From Arenibacter aquaticus (GTDB lineage: Bacteria > Bacteroidota > Bacteroidia > Flavobacteriales > Flavobacteriaceae), in assembly GCF_003957295.1 (NCBI RefSeq), contig NZ_RQPJ01000001.1, positions 248,001 to 312,000 on the forward strand: 64,000 bases of DNA, written 5' to 3'. The stretch's first letter is position 1. Each line of letters begins with the position of its first letter. The position numbers and the translations under genes were made by a program. Below are positions 36,289 to 45,912 of this stretch, one piece after another. The notes under the pieces were generated by a model, which was not told the DNA's origin, made no database searches, and saw nothing but the letters and a program-made list of their open reading frames with translations.

Positions 36289-37164
36289 TTATTGTTTGTT
36301 CATTTCGGCCGTTACCAACGGCAATCTTGCATCCTTTGAGGTCCATGAATCATAGATCCATTCGTGATCCGGATCTGTGGTATTGGCCAGGCATTGGTCC
36401 GTTCCGGCCAAGAAGTTTAGATAATAACAATGAAAACCGTGTTCGGCCACTACAGGGTGGAACCCTTTGGGGATAAGTACTACATCGTTATGTTTGGGCC
36501 TGGCAATTTCATCCAAAGACCTATCCTTGGTATAGACTTGTTGAATGGCGTAGGCTCCCGGCTTTTGAAATTTGTAGAAATAGGTCTCTTCCTGTATAGG
36601 TTCCAAAACGGTACCTTTTTCATCTACTATGCGTTCATCATGCTTATGGGCAGGAAATGAACTCCAATTCCCAGAAGGCGTATAGACTTCCCGCACCACT
36701 ATTTTACTACAGCCAAAACCTGGTGGCACCAGGTCGTTAAACTGTCGGGTAGCATTATCACCACCAAAAATAACCACGGGCGTATCCTCTGGAGTCACGA
36801 ATTTTGCCGGGAAATCTTCCGTTACCTTGCACCAACCATATGCAATATCCAAGGTATCGCTCATTGCCGTTAAAGTGAATTTGCTATTTCGCGACAGATA
36901 AAGGGTGTGGGCCACCCCACTAAAAACATCCTTTCTGCCATTTTTTGTTTCCCAGTTTCCCTTATCGCTTTCCACCTTAAAATTGCCACTTAATAGCACA
37001 ATGACCATCTCGTTATCCTGGGTATGGTGTTCCCAGCTTTCACCTTTGGTCATTAATCTTGCCTCAAAATTGAGGTATTCCCAGTTGGCCTTTGTAGGTG
37101 TAATTTGATGATATATCCCTGTCTTGGATTTTGGTTTTATCTGCAAATGTGAATTATGTTCCAT
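36289..37164 (-). CDS. iolB: 5-Deoxy-glucuronate isomerase
   Basis: The 291-residue bicupin protein has the conserved HHTQDNEMVIVLLSG segment in the first cupin and the metal site FPAHKHDE followed by ETYFYKFQKPGAYAIQQVY in the second. IolB isomerises 5-deoxy-D-glucuronate to 2-deoxy-5-keto-D-gluconate. It starts 11 nt after iolJ and stops 4 nt before iolC. The family is specific to inositol catabolism, so this gene is one of the strongest markers of the operon's function. Confidence 0.94.
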   Translation of the reverse strand: MEHNSHLQIKPKSKTGIYHQITPTKANWEYLNFEARLMTKGESWEHHTQDNEMVIVLLSGNFKVESDKGNWETKNGRKDVFSGVAHTLYLSRNSKFTLTAMSDTLDIAYGWCKVTEDFPAKFVTPEDTPVVIFGGDNATRQFNDLVPPGFGCSKIVVREVYTPSGNWSSFPAHKHDERIVDEKGTVLEPIQEETYFYKFQKPGAYAIQQVYTKDRSLDEIARPKHNDVVLIPKGFHPVVAEHGFHCYYLNFLAGTDQCLANTTDPDHEWIYDSWTSKDARLPLVTAEMNKQ

Positions 37165-37175
37165 AATTTTTAATT

Positions 37176-38117
37176 TTAAAATTTCATGTCGCTTACTGTC
37201 CCGGTAGCACCCAAGAGATTGAACTTCTCCAGCATAAATTTTTCGTACTCCTTCATATAGGTCTTCCCTGGAATTACAGGATCGAACAACTCTGGAGCAT
37301 CCCTAAAAAACTCCCTGTGCACTCTGGTCCACAATAGTCTGGTATCTGTGGCTATATTGATCTTACACACCCCATAGGCAATGGATTTTACAATTTCGTC
37401 CGGAGAAACTCCCGAAGCCCCTTCGCGTAAAGTGCCACCCGCCTTATTAATCCTTTTTATTTCCTGCTCATTTACGGCAGATCCCCCATGCAGTACAATG
37501 GGGTATTGGGGCAATCTGCGCTGGATATCTTCCAGAATTTGAAACTGTATACCTTCTCCTCCAGAAAATTTATAGGCTCCGTGACTAGTGCCCACCGCCA
37601 CTGCCAAACTATCGCACCCAGTTAGTTCTACAAATTCCTCTACTTCAGACGGCTGGGTGTATTTTGCCAATTTTTCATCTATGGATATATCGTCTTCCAC
37701 TCCACTGAGCACCCCCAATTCTGCTTCAACAACGATTCCCTTTTTATGGGCCTCCTTAACAACAGCCTTGGTTCTTTTAACGTTATCGGCAAAATTGTCA
37801 TGGGAGGCATCAATCATAATAGAGTTATAATCATTGGACAATATAGCGTCAAAGGCATGCTCCTCGTTCCCGTGATCCATATGAACGGAATAGACCGCTT
37901 TGGGATAAATCTTGGCGGCTGCGTTGATCATGGATATGAGCATTTCTGGATGTGCATAATCCCTGGCAGCCGGAGTAATTTGAACAATGAAAGGTGCATT
38001 GGCCCTTTCTCCCGCGCAAAAAAGCCCAAGAACCTGTTCCATGGTAAAAACATTGACAGCCGGTATGGCAAACTTGCCATAACAATGCCCAAATAATATT
38101 TTAGGTGAAATCTGCAT
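37176..38117 (-). CDS. iolJ: Class II fructose-bisphosphate aldolase family protein, probable DKGP aldolase
   Basis: The protein is a class II zinc aldolase. Zinc ligands and active-site residues are in YSVHMDHGNEEHAFDA, VEAELGVLSGVEDD, VGTSHGAYKF and VLHGGSAVNEQEI. In iol operons this family supplies IolJ, which splits 2-deoxy-5-keto-D-gluconate 6-phosphate into dihydroxyacetone phosphate and malonic semialdehyde. The frame is open to an ATG at 38231, but those 38 extra residues are unlike the family and would overlap the operator at 38210-38225. MQISPKILFGH at 38117 is the natural start and gives 313 residues. It is the first gene of the eight-gene operon. A role as ordinary fructose-bisphosphate aldolase is less likely here. 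Confidence 0.88.
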   Translation of the reverse strand: MQISPKILFGHCYGKFAIPAVNVFTMEQVLGLFCAGERANAPFIVQITPAARDYAHPEMLISMINAAAKIYPKAVYSVHMDHGNEEHAFDAILSNDYNSIMIDASHDNFADNVKRTKAVVKEAHKKGIVVEAELGVLSGVEDDISIDEKLAKYTQPSEVEEFVELTGCDSLAVAVGTSHGAYKFSGGEGIQFQILEDIQRRLPQYPIVLHGGSAVNEQEIKRINKAGGTLREGASGVSPDEIVKSIAYGVCKINIATDTRLLWTRVHREFFRDAPELFDPVIPGKTYMKEYEKFMLEKFNLLGATGTVSDMKF

Positions 38118-38209
38118 GTAAAATTTTAATATAACTATAAATAGCCTTAATCTTTTACACAAATAACAATAAATAATTGGTGTTTTGAAGAATTTCGCAT
38201 TAAAAGTGC

Positions 38210-38225
38210 ATGCAAAGGTTTGCAT
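38210..38225. promoter_or_regulatory. LacI-type operator upstream of the iol operon
   Basis: ATGCAAAGGTTTGCAT has perfect 7-bp arms around a GG centre, the classic shape of a LacI-family site. It lies 92 nt upstream of the iolJ start and 15 nt after the stop of the LacI-family regulator gene. The identical 16-mer is present at 44411-44426 upstream of SusC 2. Confidence 0.75.
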
Positions 38226-38240
38226 TGCCAAAAGACTGTC

Positions 38241-39284
38241 TTAGTCCTCCGATACCAACTTATTCTCTTTGGAAGATGCTCTTATTACCAACTCTGGTTT
38301 AAAAACCTCTTTTCTATATTCCGGTGGGGTATTCGGATTTTTTAAATGACTTAATAAAATCCTTGCCGAAAGCATTCCCATACTATACACTGGTTGCCAA
38401 ACGGTAGATAAGGCCGGGGTAATAAAAGCGGAATGCGGTTCATCATCAAATCCAACAATGGAGATCTGCCCTGGAATTTGCAATCCCAACTCTTTGGCCG
38501 TGTGCATTGCGGATATGGCAAGATTATCACTATAGGCAAAAATTGCATCGGGCAGCTCATTGTTGTTCAGGAGTTCTTTAGTGGCCAATTCTACCTCTTC
38601 ATGGGAAAACCCGGAAACGTGAACAACGTATTGGTCATTCACTGCCACCTTGTTTTTATGAAGAGCATCCAAATAACCCTGCAGCCTGTGTTCTGTAGTA
38701 CTTAAATTTAAGGGACCTCCTAAATGGGCTATACGGTTACAACCTATACCGATTAAGTATTCCACCGCCTGAAAGGCCCCAAAATAATCATCTACCAATA
38801 CCTTGTCGGCCTCCAATCCCGGACAATCCCGGTCAAATACCACAATGGGAATACCACTTTTTTGAAGTTTTTTAAAGTGATCAAAGTTTTTGGTTTCCGA
38901 GGAAGGCGACACCAAGACCCCATCTATCTGGATTTTGGACAACCTCTTAACAATGGTCAACTCTTCCTCGTAGGATTCATTGGACAGGCAAATCATAATA
39001 TTGTATTCGGAATGAACGATTACGTCCTGAACCCCGGTAATAATTGCTGAAAAAAAATGGCCTGTTATTTCGGGGACGATTACCCCAATGGTGTTGGATT
39101 TTTTCTGAAGTAGATTTAACGCCAAAAGATTGGGCTGATAGTCCAATTTTTCAGCCAGGGCTTTTACAGCCTCCTTGGTTTCCTTTTTTATGGCCGGATG
39201 ATCGTTTAGGGCCCTGGACACGGTAGACGGAGCTATATTGAGTTCACGTGCAATATCTTTAATGGTAACACGTCCCTTTTTCAT
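38241..39284 (-). CDS. LacI-family regulator, probable repressor of inositol catabolism
   Basis: The 347-residue protein is a complete LacI-type repressor. It has the N-terminal HTH VTIKDIARELNIAPSTVSRAL, the hinge-helix region YQPNLLALNLLQ, and the effector domain with TIGVIVPEITGHFF and ISIVGFDDEPHSAFITPALSTV. It is transcribed in the same direction as the iol genes and stops 123 nt before the iolJ start. A LacI-type operator lies in that gap, and a second identical operator lies before SusC 2. The simplest reading is that it represses both units and is released by inositol or a catabolite. Regulator-site pairing is inference. It is not an orthologue of the DeoR-type IolR of Bacillus. Confidence 0.88.
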   Translation of the reverse strand: MKKGRVTIKDIARELNIAPSTVSRALNDHPAIKKETKEAVKALAEKLDYQPNLLALNLLQKKSNTIGVIVPEITGHFFSAIITGVQDVIVHSEYNIMICLSNESYEEELTIVKRLSKIQIDGVLVSPSSETKNFDHFKKLQKSGIPIVVFDRDCPGLEADKVLVDDYFGAFQAVEYLIGIGCNRIAHLGGPLNLSTTEHRLQGYLDALHKNKVAVNDQYVVHVSGFSHEEVELATKELLNNNELPDAIFAYSDNLAISAMHTAKELGLQIPGQISIVGFDDEPHSAFITPALSTVWQPVYSMGMLSARILLSHLKNPNTPPEYRKEVFKPELVIRASSKENKLVSED

Positions 39285-39594
39285 ATAAAGTCTCTATTTA
39301 CTATCCCTACTTGCCTAATCATATTCACATTGATAATAAAATGCAGCTCTGTAGGCTGCACCAATTAAAAGTACGATGGAATTGAACATTGAAGACAAAA
39401 TACAACAAAAATACTTAATGAACCCCTAAAGGTAGGCACATGGAAAATAAAACGGCAAGTTTATTGGAAGTAGTTTTATTCTGATTGGAGTGTAGCAACA
39501 TATTTTTCCAAGATGTAAGAAACCATAGCATTCCAAAAAGAATAAAGGCGGACATTTACGTCCGCCTTTAACAAAAATTAATTTAAACTAATTG
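39285..39594. other. Intergenic spacer between SusD 2 and the LacI regulator
   Basis: The spacer carries the SusD 2 terminator (39543-39570) and the promoter region of the LacI gene. An imperfect inverted repeat TGCAGC...GCTGCA at 39342-39360 resembles a degenerate LacI site and could be autoregulatory, but support is weak. No ORF was seen. Confidence 0.45.
39543..39570 (-). terminator. Intrinsic terminator of SusCD pair 2
   Basis: Arms TAAAGGCGGAC and GTCCGCCTTTA close an 11-bp stem over a 6-nt loop, 24 nt after the SusD 2 stop on the minus strand. A T5 run follows shortly downstream. Confidence 0.8.
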
Positions 39595-41346
39595 TTAATA
39601 ACCCTGATTCTGCTCTAAAAAACCATCAATTCCCGAAGCGGCATCAACAGCACTTTGCGGAATAGGGAACAATCTGTGATTTACATCGGAATCGGTCTTC
39701 TCTGTCCAAGAGTCCTCGTATTTCCCAAATCTAATTTGGTCTCCACGTCTAAAGCCTTCCCAGTAGAGTTCAAATCCCCGCTCGCGGAACATTATCTCCA
39801 AATCTATCGCTTCCAATGCTTCCGGAGTTTGATCCGGACGGGCCGTTCTTGAGGCCCGTAGTGTATTTACATCAACAAGAGCTCCTCCTGCATCATCACT
39901 TCTTAATTTGGCTTCCGCCCTCATTAAGTACACCTCTGCCAAACGCATCAACACCAAATCCACGCTACTAAAATTGTTACCGTTTGGTGAAGTTCGGCTA
40001 AACTGGTACTTGGAACATCTGTATCCTGTATGATGCAACGCACCTTCATTGGTAAAGTCAACGTTTAGTGTATGGCTTACATATTCCGGCCCATTTCCTC
40101 TTTTGTTTTTAACAGGGTAAATTCTAACTCCGGTTTCACAAGTTAAAAATGCCCCATCATCTCCTTTTCTAGGTCCCCAAAGGGTGCCACGTAGAATTCC
40201 CCGGTCTATCTCAAATTCGTTCGGCTCTACACAGTAATAGCTGTTTTCGGTTTCGGTAGCGAGCACCTGCTCGCGGCCTTCAAAATCTGCCAGTTGAGCA
40301 TCAGGAACAATAATATTCTTTTGATAAAACCTGGCATCTGCATCAGCGGGGTCAACTTCCCCGTAGGCATCTACCCATGTTTGATAAAAGTCTGATGTAA
40401 CTGCGGGTCCGTCGGTACCATCTGCACTAGGATATTCAGGTCTTGGGAACAAGGATCCTGAGATAGACCAATAGGCCCATCGGCTATGCTCCCTGTTTAG
40501 CACACCACGTTGGTCCAAAGCAAAAATAAGCTCTGGGTTGCTATTGTTGTCGTCGTTGAACAGATCAAAATATTCTGGAGACAAAGAGAACGCACCGGAA
40601 TTAATGATGTTGTCCGTATACTGTATAACCAAGCCCATGTCTTCCTGAGTAAAGTTTGGTGTACCATAGGGGTCACGATAAACAGCGGCATTTAGGTACA
40701 ACCTTGCCAGAAAGCCCCATACTGCAGCCTGTGTTATCCTACCGGGGCCTCTGCTGCTATTAATGACATCCACAACAGATAGCAGCTCACTTTCAATGTA
40801 ATCAATGGCATCTTGGCGCCGGAGCACTTCAGAAAGCTGGTCCGATGATTCCTTCTTAAGGACAAGCCCCCAACTATCCAACATTAACATATTTAAATAT
40901 GCCCTTAGGGCCTTCATTTCATATAACGCCTCGGCAGCTTCGGCGTTCCCCTCATCTGCTAATGGAGTCAACACCTCAATGGCTGCCAAGGTTCTGGAGA
41001 TATTGGTTGTTAGCTGGTTCCAGCCAGCACCTACCAAATCGTTTGTTGGGGTGATATTATGCTGGTGCGTGGCCATGAACTTACCACCGTCAAACCAGTC
41101 GGTTCCCCCTCGAAAAGGAAGAATTGCCTCATCGGAGGCGATAAGTTGCAATCCATAATAATTAGTATGCCTCCAAACCCAGGAAACAAATCCATAAGCT
41201 GGTGCAATGGCTCCGCTAACGGCTTCTGACTGGCCTCCAAATTCGGCTTCATCCAGTCTTTCTTCTTCCAGGTCCGTACAGTTAAAGTTAAACAGCGCAC
41301 AGACCACAAGTGCTATAATTAAAAATCTATTTTTCATTTTTGACAC
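39595..41346 (-). CDS. SusD/RagB-family surface lipoprotein (pair 2)
   Basis: The 583-residue lipoprotein has lipobox LFNFNC after a short signal (start MSKMKNRFLIIAL; the second Met is also possible). SusD-family marks are EMKALRAYLNMLMLDSWGLVL, the LMRLAEVYLMRAEAKLRS repeat-like helix and FRERGFELYWEGFRRGDQIRFG near the C-terminus, ending in FLEQNQGY. It should bind ligand at the surface for the SusC encoded 10 nt upstream. The shared operator with the iol operon suggests that the ligand contains or yields inositol. Phytate-derived inositol phosphates, galactinol-type glycosides and phosphatidylinositol headgroups are possibilities not distinguishable from sequence. No phosphatase or glycosidase gene is adjacent. 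Confidence 0.92.
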   Translation of the reverse strand: MSKMKNRFLIIALVVCALFNFNCTDLEEERLDEAEFGGQSEAVSGAIAPAYGFVSWVWRHTNYYGLQLIASDEAILPFRGGTDWFDGGKFMATHQHNITPTNDLVGAGWNQLTTNISRTLAAIEVLTPLADEGNAEAAEALYEMKALRAYLNMLMLDSWGLVLKKESSDQLSEVLRRQDAIDYIESELLSVVDVINSSRGPGRITQAAVWGFLARLYLNAAVYRDPYGTPNFTQEDMGLVIQYTDNIINSGAFSLSPEYFDLFNDDNNSNPELIFALDQRGVLNREHSRWAYWSISGSLFPRPEYPSADGTDGPAVTSDFYQTWVDAYGEVDPADADARFYQKNIIVPDAQLADFEGREQVLATETENSYYCVEPNEFEIDRGILRGTLWGPRKGDDGAFLTCETGVRIYPVKNKRGNGPEYVSHTLNVDFTNEGALHHTGYRCSKYQFSRTSPNGNNFSSVDLVLMRLAEVYLMRAEAKLRSDDAGGALVDVNTLRASRTARPDQTPEALEAIDLEIMFRERGFELYWEGFRRGDQIRFGKYEDSWTEKTDSDVNHRLFPIPQSAVDAASGIDGFLEQNQGY

Positions 41347-41356
41347 AATTTTTTGA

Positions 41357-44329
41357 TTAAAAGGATACGTTTAAGCCAAAGAGGATTGTTCTTGGGCTAG
41401 GATAGGTAAAACGGTCTATTCCGAACGTTTGAATACCATCAATGTCTGCATTGGTATTTACTTCTGGATCAAAGCCCGAATAGTCGGTTATCACAAATAG
41501 GTTTTGACCGGTTATGTTAAAACGGATGCCGTTTACCAAATCTCCCAATCCCAAATCTTGCGGATTCAAGGAATATCCCAAAGTGGCATTGTTCAAGCGT
41601 AAATAACTCCCATCTTCCAAGTATCTTGTAGAGACTTCATTGGAATTGCTATTGCTCTCGTTGGGAAATTCTGCTGCAAAGGGTGTAGTGTTCAGATTTC
41701 TACTGAGCTGCCCCCTTGTGAACAATGACATGGCGGTGTGGTTGTATATCTTATTCCCGGACACGCCATTAAAATTTAATCCTAGATCAAAGTTCTTGTA
41801 ATTTAAATTCATGTAAAAGGCATAAATCAAATCGGGCAATGCACTGCCGACCACAAACCGGTCATTGTCCAAGGATTCACCATCCGGAACAACATCCCTA
41901 AATTCGTTTAATCCGTCTGCACCTATTCCAATAAAGTCTTTCATGAAGAAAGCACCAATGGGTTCATTATTAATGTAGCCATTGATGGTAGCACCTGTCT
42001 GGCCTGCTCCCGAGGCCGCACCCGTGGTTATCACCTCAAATTGGGAGTCGACTACTTTATTATCAGTGTATGCAAAGTTTCCACCAATATTATATGTAAA
42101 ATCCTCACTGAAACTTCCATTATAATCCAACGTAAATTCAACCCCGGTATTCTTAATTTCCATGTCCGGAATATTGGTCCATATTTTTTCGGTGGGTTGT
42201 ATAGGGTCTATCCTGTTGGCAAATAGTACCACATCACTGGCAACTTTATTAAAATAATCCAAAGAACCTGTCAATTGATTTTTGAACAATCCAAAATCCA
42301 AGCCAATATTGGTTTGTGTTGAAACCTCCCATTTAAGGTCTGGATATGCCGTACGCACGGGTACCGTCCCAAAGGGATAATCATCTAAGGTCGCTTCGTT
42401 TCCTCCAATGGGGTAGGTATCATTTTCGGTCTTTGAGTCCACATAACTAGCTAAACTCACCTTGCTTGGAATACCATCTTGGTTACCTGTTTGCCCCCAG
42501 CTTGCCCTTAATTTTAGATTGCTGAACACTTCACTATCGGCCATAAAGTCTTCCTTGCTAATATTCCAGCCCAATGCCACTGACGGGAAATACCCATATT
42601 TGTTGTTTTCACCAAATCTAGAAGAACCATCGGCCCGTAACGTTGCCGTTAACAGATACTTGTCCTGAAACCCATAATTCATCCTACCAAAAAATGATTG
42701 TTGCTCATTTTTATATGCTACAGAATTCAATGTCGTGGGACGCACCTCGGTACTTATCTGATCCTGATATCGCGGTTCAATGCCGTTAAGGGCAAATCCT
42801 TCCAATTGAAACTGCTTCTGTTTATAAATTGTCTCTTGATAGGAGTGACCTGCCAGTAGTGTCACATTGTGGTCACCAGTGCTAAATGTATAGGTTAAAG
42901 TATTTTCCACCAAAGTATTGCTATTGGTAATGGTTCTGGTATCCAACTCACCAAATTCTTCACCTTCCAGCAAGGCAAAAGGCTCGCTCTGTATATCTCG
43001 ATCGGTAGCAGAATAATCTACCCCTAAGTTTACTTTATAAGTAAGACCGTCAATAATTTCAAAAGAGGGCGCAATGTTTGCAAGAATCCTATGGTTATTG
43101 GCTTCATCTGTGTACAGCCGATTGCGCTGAATAGGATTTAACCGCTGCTCCAATAAGGTTGGCTCACCATTAGTGAATACTGGAATAGTGGGGTTCAACT
43201 GCAGCATATCGGTCACTATGGCCGATATATTGGGTCTTTCATTCGTGGTCTTTGCGGCGGTAAGATTGAATTCCACATTCAAACGTCCATCCATGGCCTT
43301 TTGGGTTAAATTCACCCTGCCCGAGTATCTTTTTAAATAACTATTGTTATAGATACCTTCTTGGTCATCTACACCACCGGACACATAATAAGAGAACTTA
43401 CCTGCGGTACTACCACTCATAGAGAGATTCACCCTTTTTGAAATACCCGTCCTGGTCAATTCATCTTCCCAATTGGTATTGGCTCCCCCGTCAATTAAAG
43501 TACCCCCAACTGCAGGCACTTGTTGTCTAAATTCATTGGCAGAGAAAACATCCATTCCGTTCGCCAAGGATGACATGGCCGTAGATACCGATAAATTCAT
43601 TTCCGTTTTTCCTGTTTTCCCTCTTTTGGTGGTAATTGCAATTACCCCATTGGCAGCCCGTGCCCCGTAGATTGCCGCGGCGGATGCATCCTTTAGGACA
43701 TCTATCGAGGCAATGTCTTGGGGGTTGATAAAGTTCAGAGGGTTTGAGGCCACCCCGGTTGGACTGTTGTCTATAACAAACCCATCCACTACAAAAAGTG
43801 GCGTGGTACCGGATCTAAGACTTCCTACCCCACGAATAATGATATTCTGTGCTGCCCCAGGTTCCCCACTAACAGAGGTAACATTAACGCCCGACACCTT
43901 ACCTTGTAATAACTGTCCAGGGTTGGTAACCACACCTTGATTAAAGCTTTCGCTCTTTAATGAACCGATTGCACCGGTTACATCAGATTTCTTTTGCGTT
44001 CCATAACCCACAACGACCACCTCATCCAACAATGAGGAGTCTTCCTCTAACGATATGCTTACATTGCTTTGACCGTTGAGAGGAATGTCTTTGGAGGCAT
44101 ACCCTAAAAAGGATACGGCTAGAATTGCATTTACATCAGACACTTGCAGGGTGAAATTACCTTCAAAATCTGTCGTAGTTCCATTGTTTGTTCCTTTTTC
44201 AAGAACTGTTGCTCCGGGCAAGGGTATATTCTGTTCATCGGACACCGTACCGGTAACCGTTGTCTGTGCCCATGATGTCATTGATAGGCCTATCATAAAG
44301 ACCAGTATCAAAATTTGATTTTTCTTCAT
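41357..44329 (-). CDS. SusC/RagA-family TonB-dependent receptor (pair 2), candidate inositol-compound importer
   Basis: The 990-residue receptor has a signal peptide (ILILVFMIGLSMTSWAQ). The carboxypeptidase-like domain follows (VTGTVSDEQNIPLPGATVLEKG, DFEGNFTLQV), then the TonB-box-like DEVVVVGYGTQKKSDVTGAI. The plug has GTTPLFVVDGFVIDNSP and VLKDASAAAIYGARAANGVIAITTKRG. The barrel ends in RTILFGLNVSF. It forms an operon with SusD 2 and ends at the terminator 39543-39570. An identical copy of the iol operator lies 81 nt upstream of its start, which is the main evidence that it serves inositol uptake. The long upstream spacer shows no other gene. Confidence 0.93.
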   Translation of the reverse strand: MKKNQILILVFMIGLSMTSWAQTTVTGTVSDEQNIPLPGATVLEKGTNNGTTTDFEGNFTLQVSDVNAILAVSFLGYASKDIPLNGQSNVSISLEEDSSLLDEVVVVGYGTQKKSDVTGAIGSLKSESFNQGVVTNPGQLLQGKVSGVNVTSVSGEPGAAQNIIIRGVGSLRSGTTPLFVVDGFVIDNSPTGVASNPLNFINPQDIASIDVLKDASAAAIYGARAANGVIAITTKRGKTGKTEMNLSVSTAMSSLANGMDVFSANEFRQQVPAVGGTLIDGGANTNWEDELTRTGISKRVNLSMSGSTAGKFSYYVSGGVDDQEGIYNNSYLKRYSGRVNLTQKAMDGRLNVEFNLTAAKTTNERPNISAIVTDMLQLNPTIPVFTNGEPTLLEQRLNPIQRNRLYTDEANNHRILANIAPSFEIIDGLTYKVNLGVDYSATDRDIQSEPFALLEGEEFGELDTRTITNSNTLVENTLTYTFSTGDHNVTLLAGHSYQETIYKQKQFQLEGFALNGIEPRYQDQISTEVRPTTLNSVAYKNEQQSFFGRMNYGFQDKYLLTATLRADGSSRFGENNKYGYFPSVALGWNISKEDFMADSEVFSNLKLRASWGQTGNQDGIPSKVSLASYVDSKTENDTYPIGGNEATLDDYPFGTVPVRTAYPDLKWEVSTQTNIGLDFGLFKNQLTGSLDYFNKVASDVVLFANRIDPIQPTEKIWTNIPDMEIKNTGVEFTLDYNGSFSEDFTYNIGGNFAYTDNKVVDSQFEVITTGAASGAGQTGATINGYINNEPIGAFFMKDFIGIGADGLNEFRDVVPDGESLDNDRFVVGSALPDLIYAFYMNLNYKNFDLGLNFNGVSGNKIYNHTAMSLFTRGQLSRNLNTTPFAAEFPNESNSNSNEVSTRYLEDGSYLRLNNATLGYSLNPQDLGLGDLVNGIRFNITGQNLFVITDYSGFDPEVNTNADIDGIQTFGIDRFTYPSPRTILFGLNVSF

Positions 44330-45097
44330 ATTTAGTTGTTTTAATTAGTTTTGTCATAACTAAATTAACACTTTATTAAGAATATCGGAATTATTGTGTC
44401 TTTTTATTGAATGCAAAGGTTTGCATAGAAGAATGGCGTACAAGACAGCCAAGAACCAGATTATGAACTACATCCACTTTGAAGGAGCAATAAACCTTCC
44501 CTAGGGAAGAAACCAAATCCCGACCAAAATGCCAAGCCAACGCCAACTAAGTATTCTTTTGGACTCCAACACCAAAACTTGGAATTAAGTCACGACACCT
44601 ACGCACGATTATTACACAATAATTAACCGACCCCACTTTCTAAAGGTTAAGGTTATTAGGGACCAAAACTAGATAAATAGAACCTTCAAAGTCTGACTGA
44701 TCTTACGATTTTACATTTACTTAACTATTTAATAATGAGATTTCTAAATTAAAAAGCCCCACAACTATTATGCAAAAGTCAGCCTTCTAAAAAGATGTTT
44801 GCTACTAAATAACTTATTGCCAAAATTTTAGATTATTGTAATTCGCATTTAGGATCATGCGGCAAACCATTTTAAATGGCAAGGCGTGTTGGCAGCTTAT
44901 ATTGGGCCCCATAACATTTCCTAAATACTGGGATAAAATAAACTTAGCAATAAATAGTATATTAGAAGTAGTTGTACACAACAAAAGGCTGCCAACTAGC
45001 TCCTAGCGAAGTAGTATATTATGGTAGATTTATAAATAACGGCAAACTACCGCATCATTCTGTAGCTAACTACATAGATGAAAAGGCGATTTTTTTT
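44330..45097. other. Long non-coding spacer upstream of SusC 2
   Basis: No ORF with protein-like character was seen in this 768-bp stretch. It carries the operator at 44411-44426 and the 14-mer ATCTTACGATTTTA at 44700-44713. The rest is AT-rich sequence without recognisable structure. Confidence 0.5.
44411..44426. promoter_or_regulatory. LacI-type operator upstream of SusC 2 (identical to the iol operator)
   Basis: ATGCAAAGGTTTGCAT is repeated exactly as at 38210-38225, including the GG centre. It lies 81 nt upstream of the SusC 2 start, close to the 92-nt spacing in front of iolJ. Shared control by the LacI-family regulator at 38241-39284 is the natural inference. Confidence 0.75.
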
Positions 45098-45598
45098 TTA
45101 GAAGTCGAACGTATAAAGAACTCCCAGAGTAAGGGTAGACCAAGTTCTATCATCCAGGTCTATTCCGGTATATGAAAAATTTACTTCGGTCTGGGCGCCC
45201 ATTAAGTATCCAATGGCAGGCCTGTAGTACAATCCACCATCATTTTGATCATTGATACCTATTGCCTGACCTACATCGGCACCGAAAGAAAACGAGTTAG
45301 AGGTCCATACCCTTATAGATCCCGCAACGGGCACAAACTGTATGTTGGGCAAATCGGCAGAAAAAAGTTCCCTATCGTACTTTTCGGGAAAACCGTTGAC
45401 AAAACCTGTCATGATCCCAAGATCAACCACCTCACTTACCCCCCATCTATAGCCCAGGTCCAATCCGGCAACTATACTTAATTCCTCGCTAAATTCCTCC
45501 AGAGGCAATCCGCCGTGAATTCCGAGTTTCATACCTTTTTGGGCGAACAGGCCCATTCCTAGCAAGATAAATACGATGGTGACAATTTTGGTTTTCAT
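45098..45598 (-). CDS. Small outer-membrane beta-barrel protein of unknown function
   Basis: The 166-residue product has a signal peptide (MKTKIVTIVFILLGMGLFAQ). It then alternates short polar and hydrophobic strands rich in glycine and aromatics (GMKLGIHGGLPLEEF, LDLGYRWGVSEVVDLGIMTGF, WSTLTLGVLYTFDF), ending on an aromatic residue as outer-membrane barrels do. This resembles the small outer-membrane beta-barrel families common in Flavobacteria, whose functions are mostly unknown. It stands alone between SusC 2 and SusC 3, facing away from SusC 3. Nothing in the sequence ties it to either regulon. Confidence 0.75.
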   Translation of the reverse strand: MKTKIVTIVFILLGMGLFAQKGMKLGIHGGLPLEEFSEELSIVAGLDLGYRWGVSEVVDLGIMTGFVNGFPEKYDRELFSADLPNIQFVPVAGSIRVWTSNSFSFGADVGQAIGINDQNDGGLYYRPAIGYLMGAQTEVNFSYTGIDLDDRTWSTLTLGVLYTFDF

Positions 45599-45912
45599 GA
45601 ATGTTGGTTATTAATTGGCAGGCCTAAAACTATCATTTTCCAGAAAACAGACCACATTTTTGTTGTAAAAGAGGCCAAAAGGGTTGTAGAAAGATCATTT
45701 TAGAGCATGCACTACTTCTTTTAAAAAAAGATTCCTGTTCCATACAAAAGACAAACAAATAGATCATATAGATCCATTTTGTTTTCTAGAGCACCAAAAC
45801 CCAACCAATACATAAACACCATAAGATACTTTTTTAACCTCAAATACCACAAAAAATAGTATATAGATAAAAAAATACATTACAATGTTAAAATTCATTT
45901 TTTAATATGCAT

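Noticed and set aside
38118-38231. N-terminal 38-residue extension of iolJ
   Set aside because: It covers the LacI-type operator and is not family-like. MQISPKILFGH at 38117 matches class II aldolases.
39342-39360. TGCAGC...GCTGCA inverted repeat upstream of the LacI gene as a third regulon operator
   Set aside because: The arms differ from TGCAAA and the spacing is 7 nt instead of 2. It is noted in the spacer entry only as a weak possibility.
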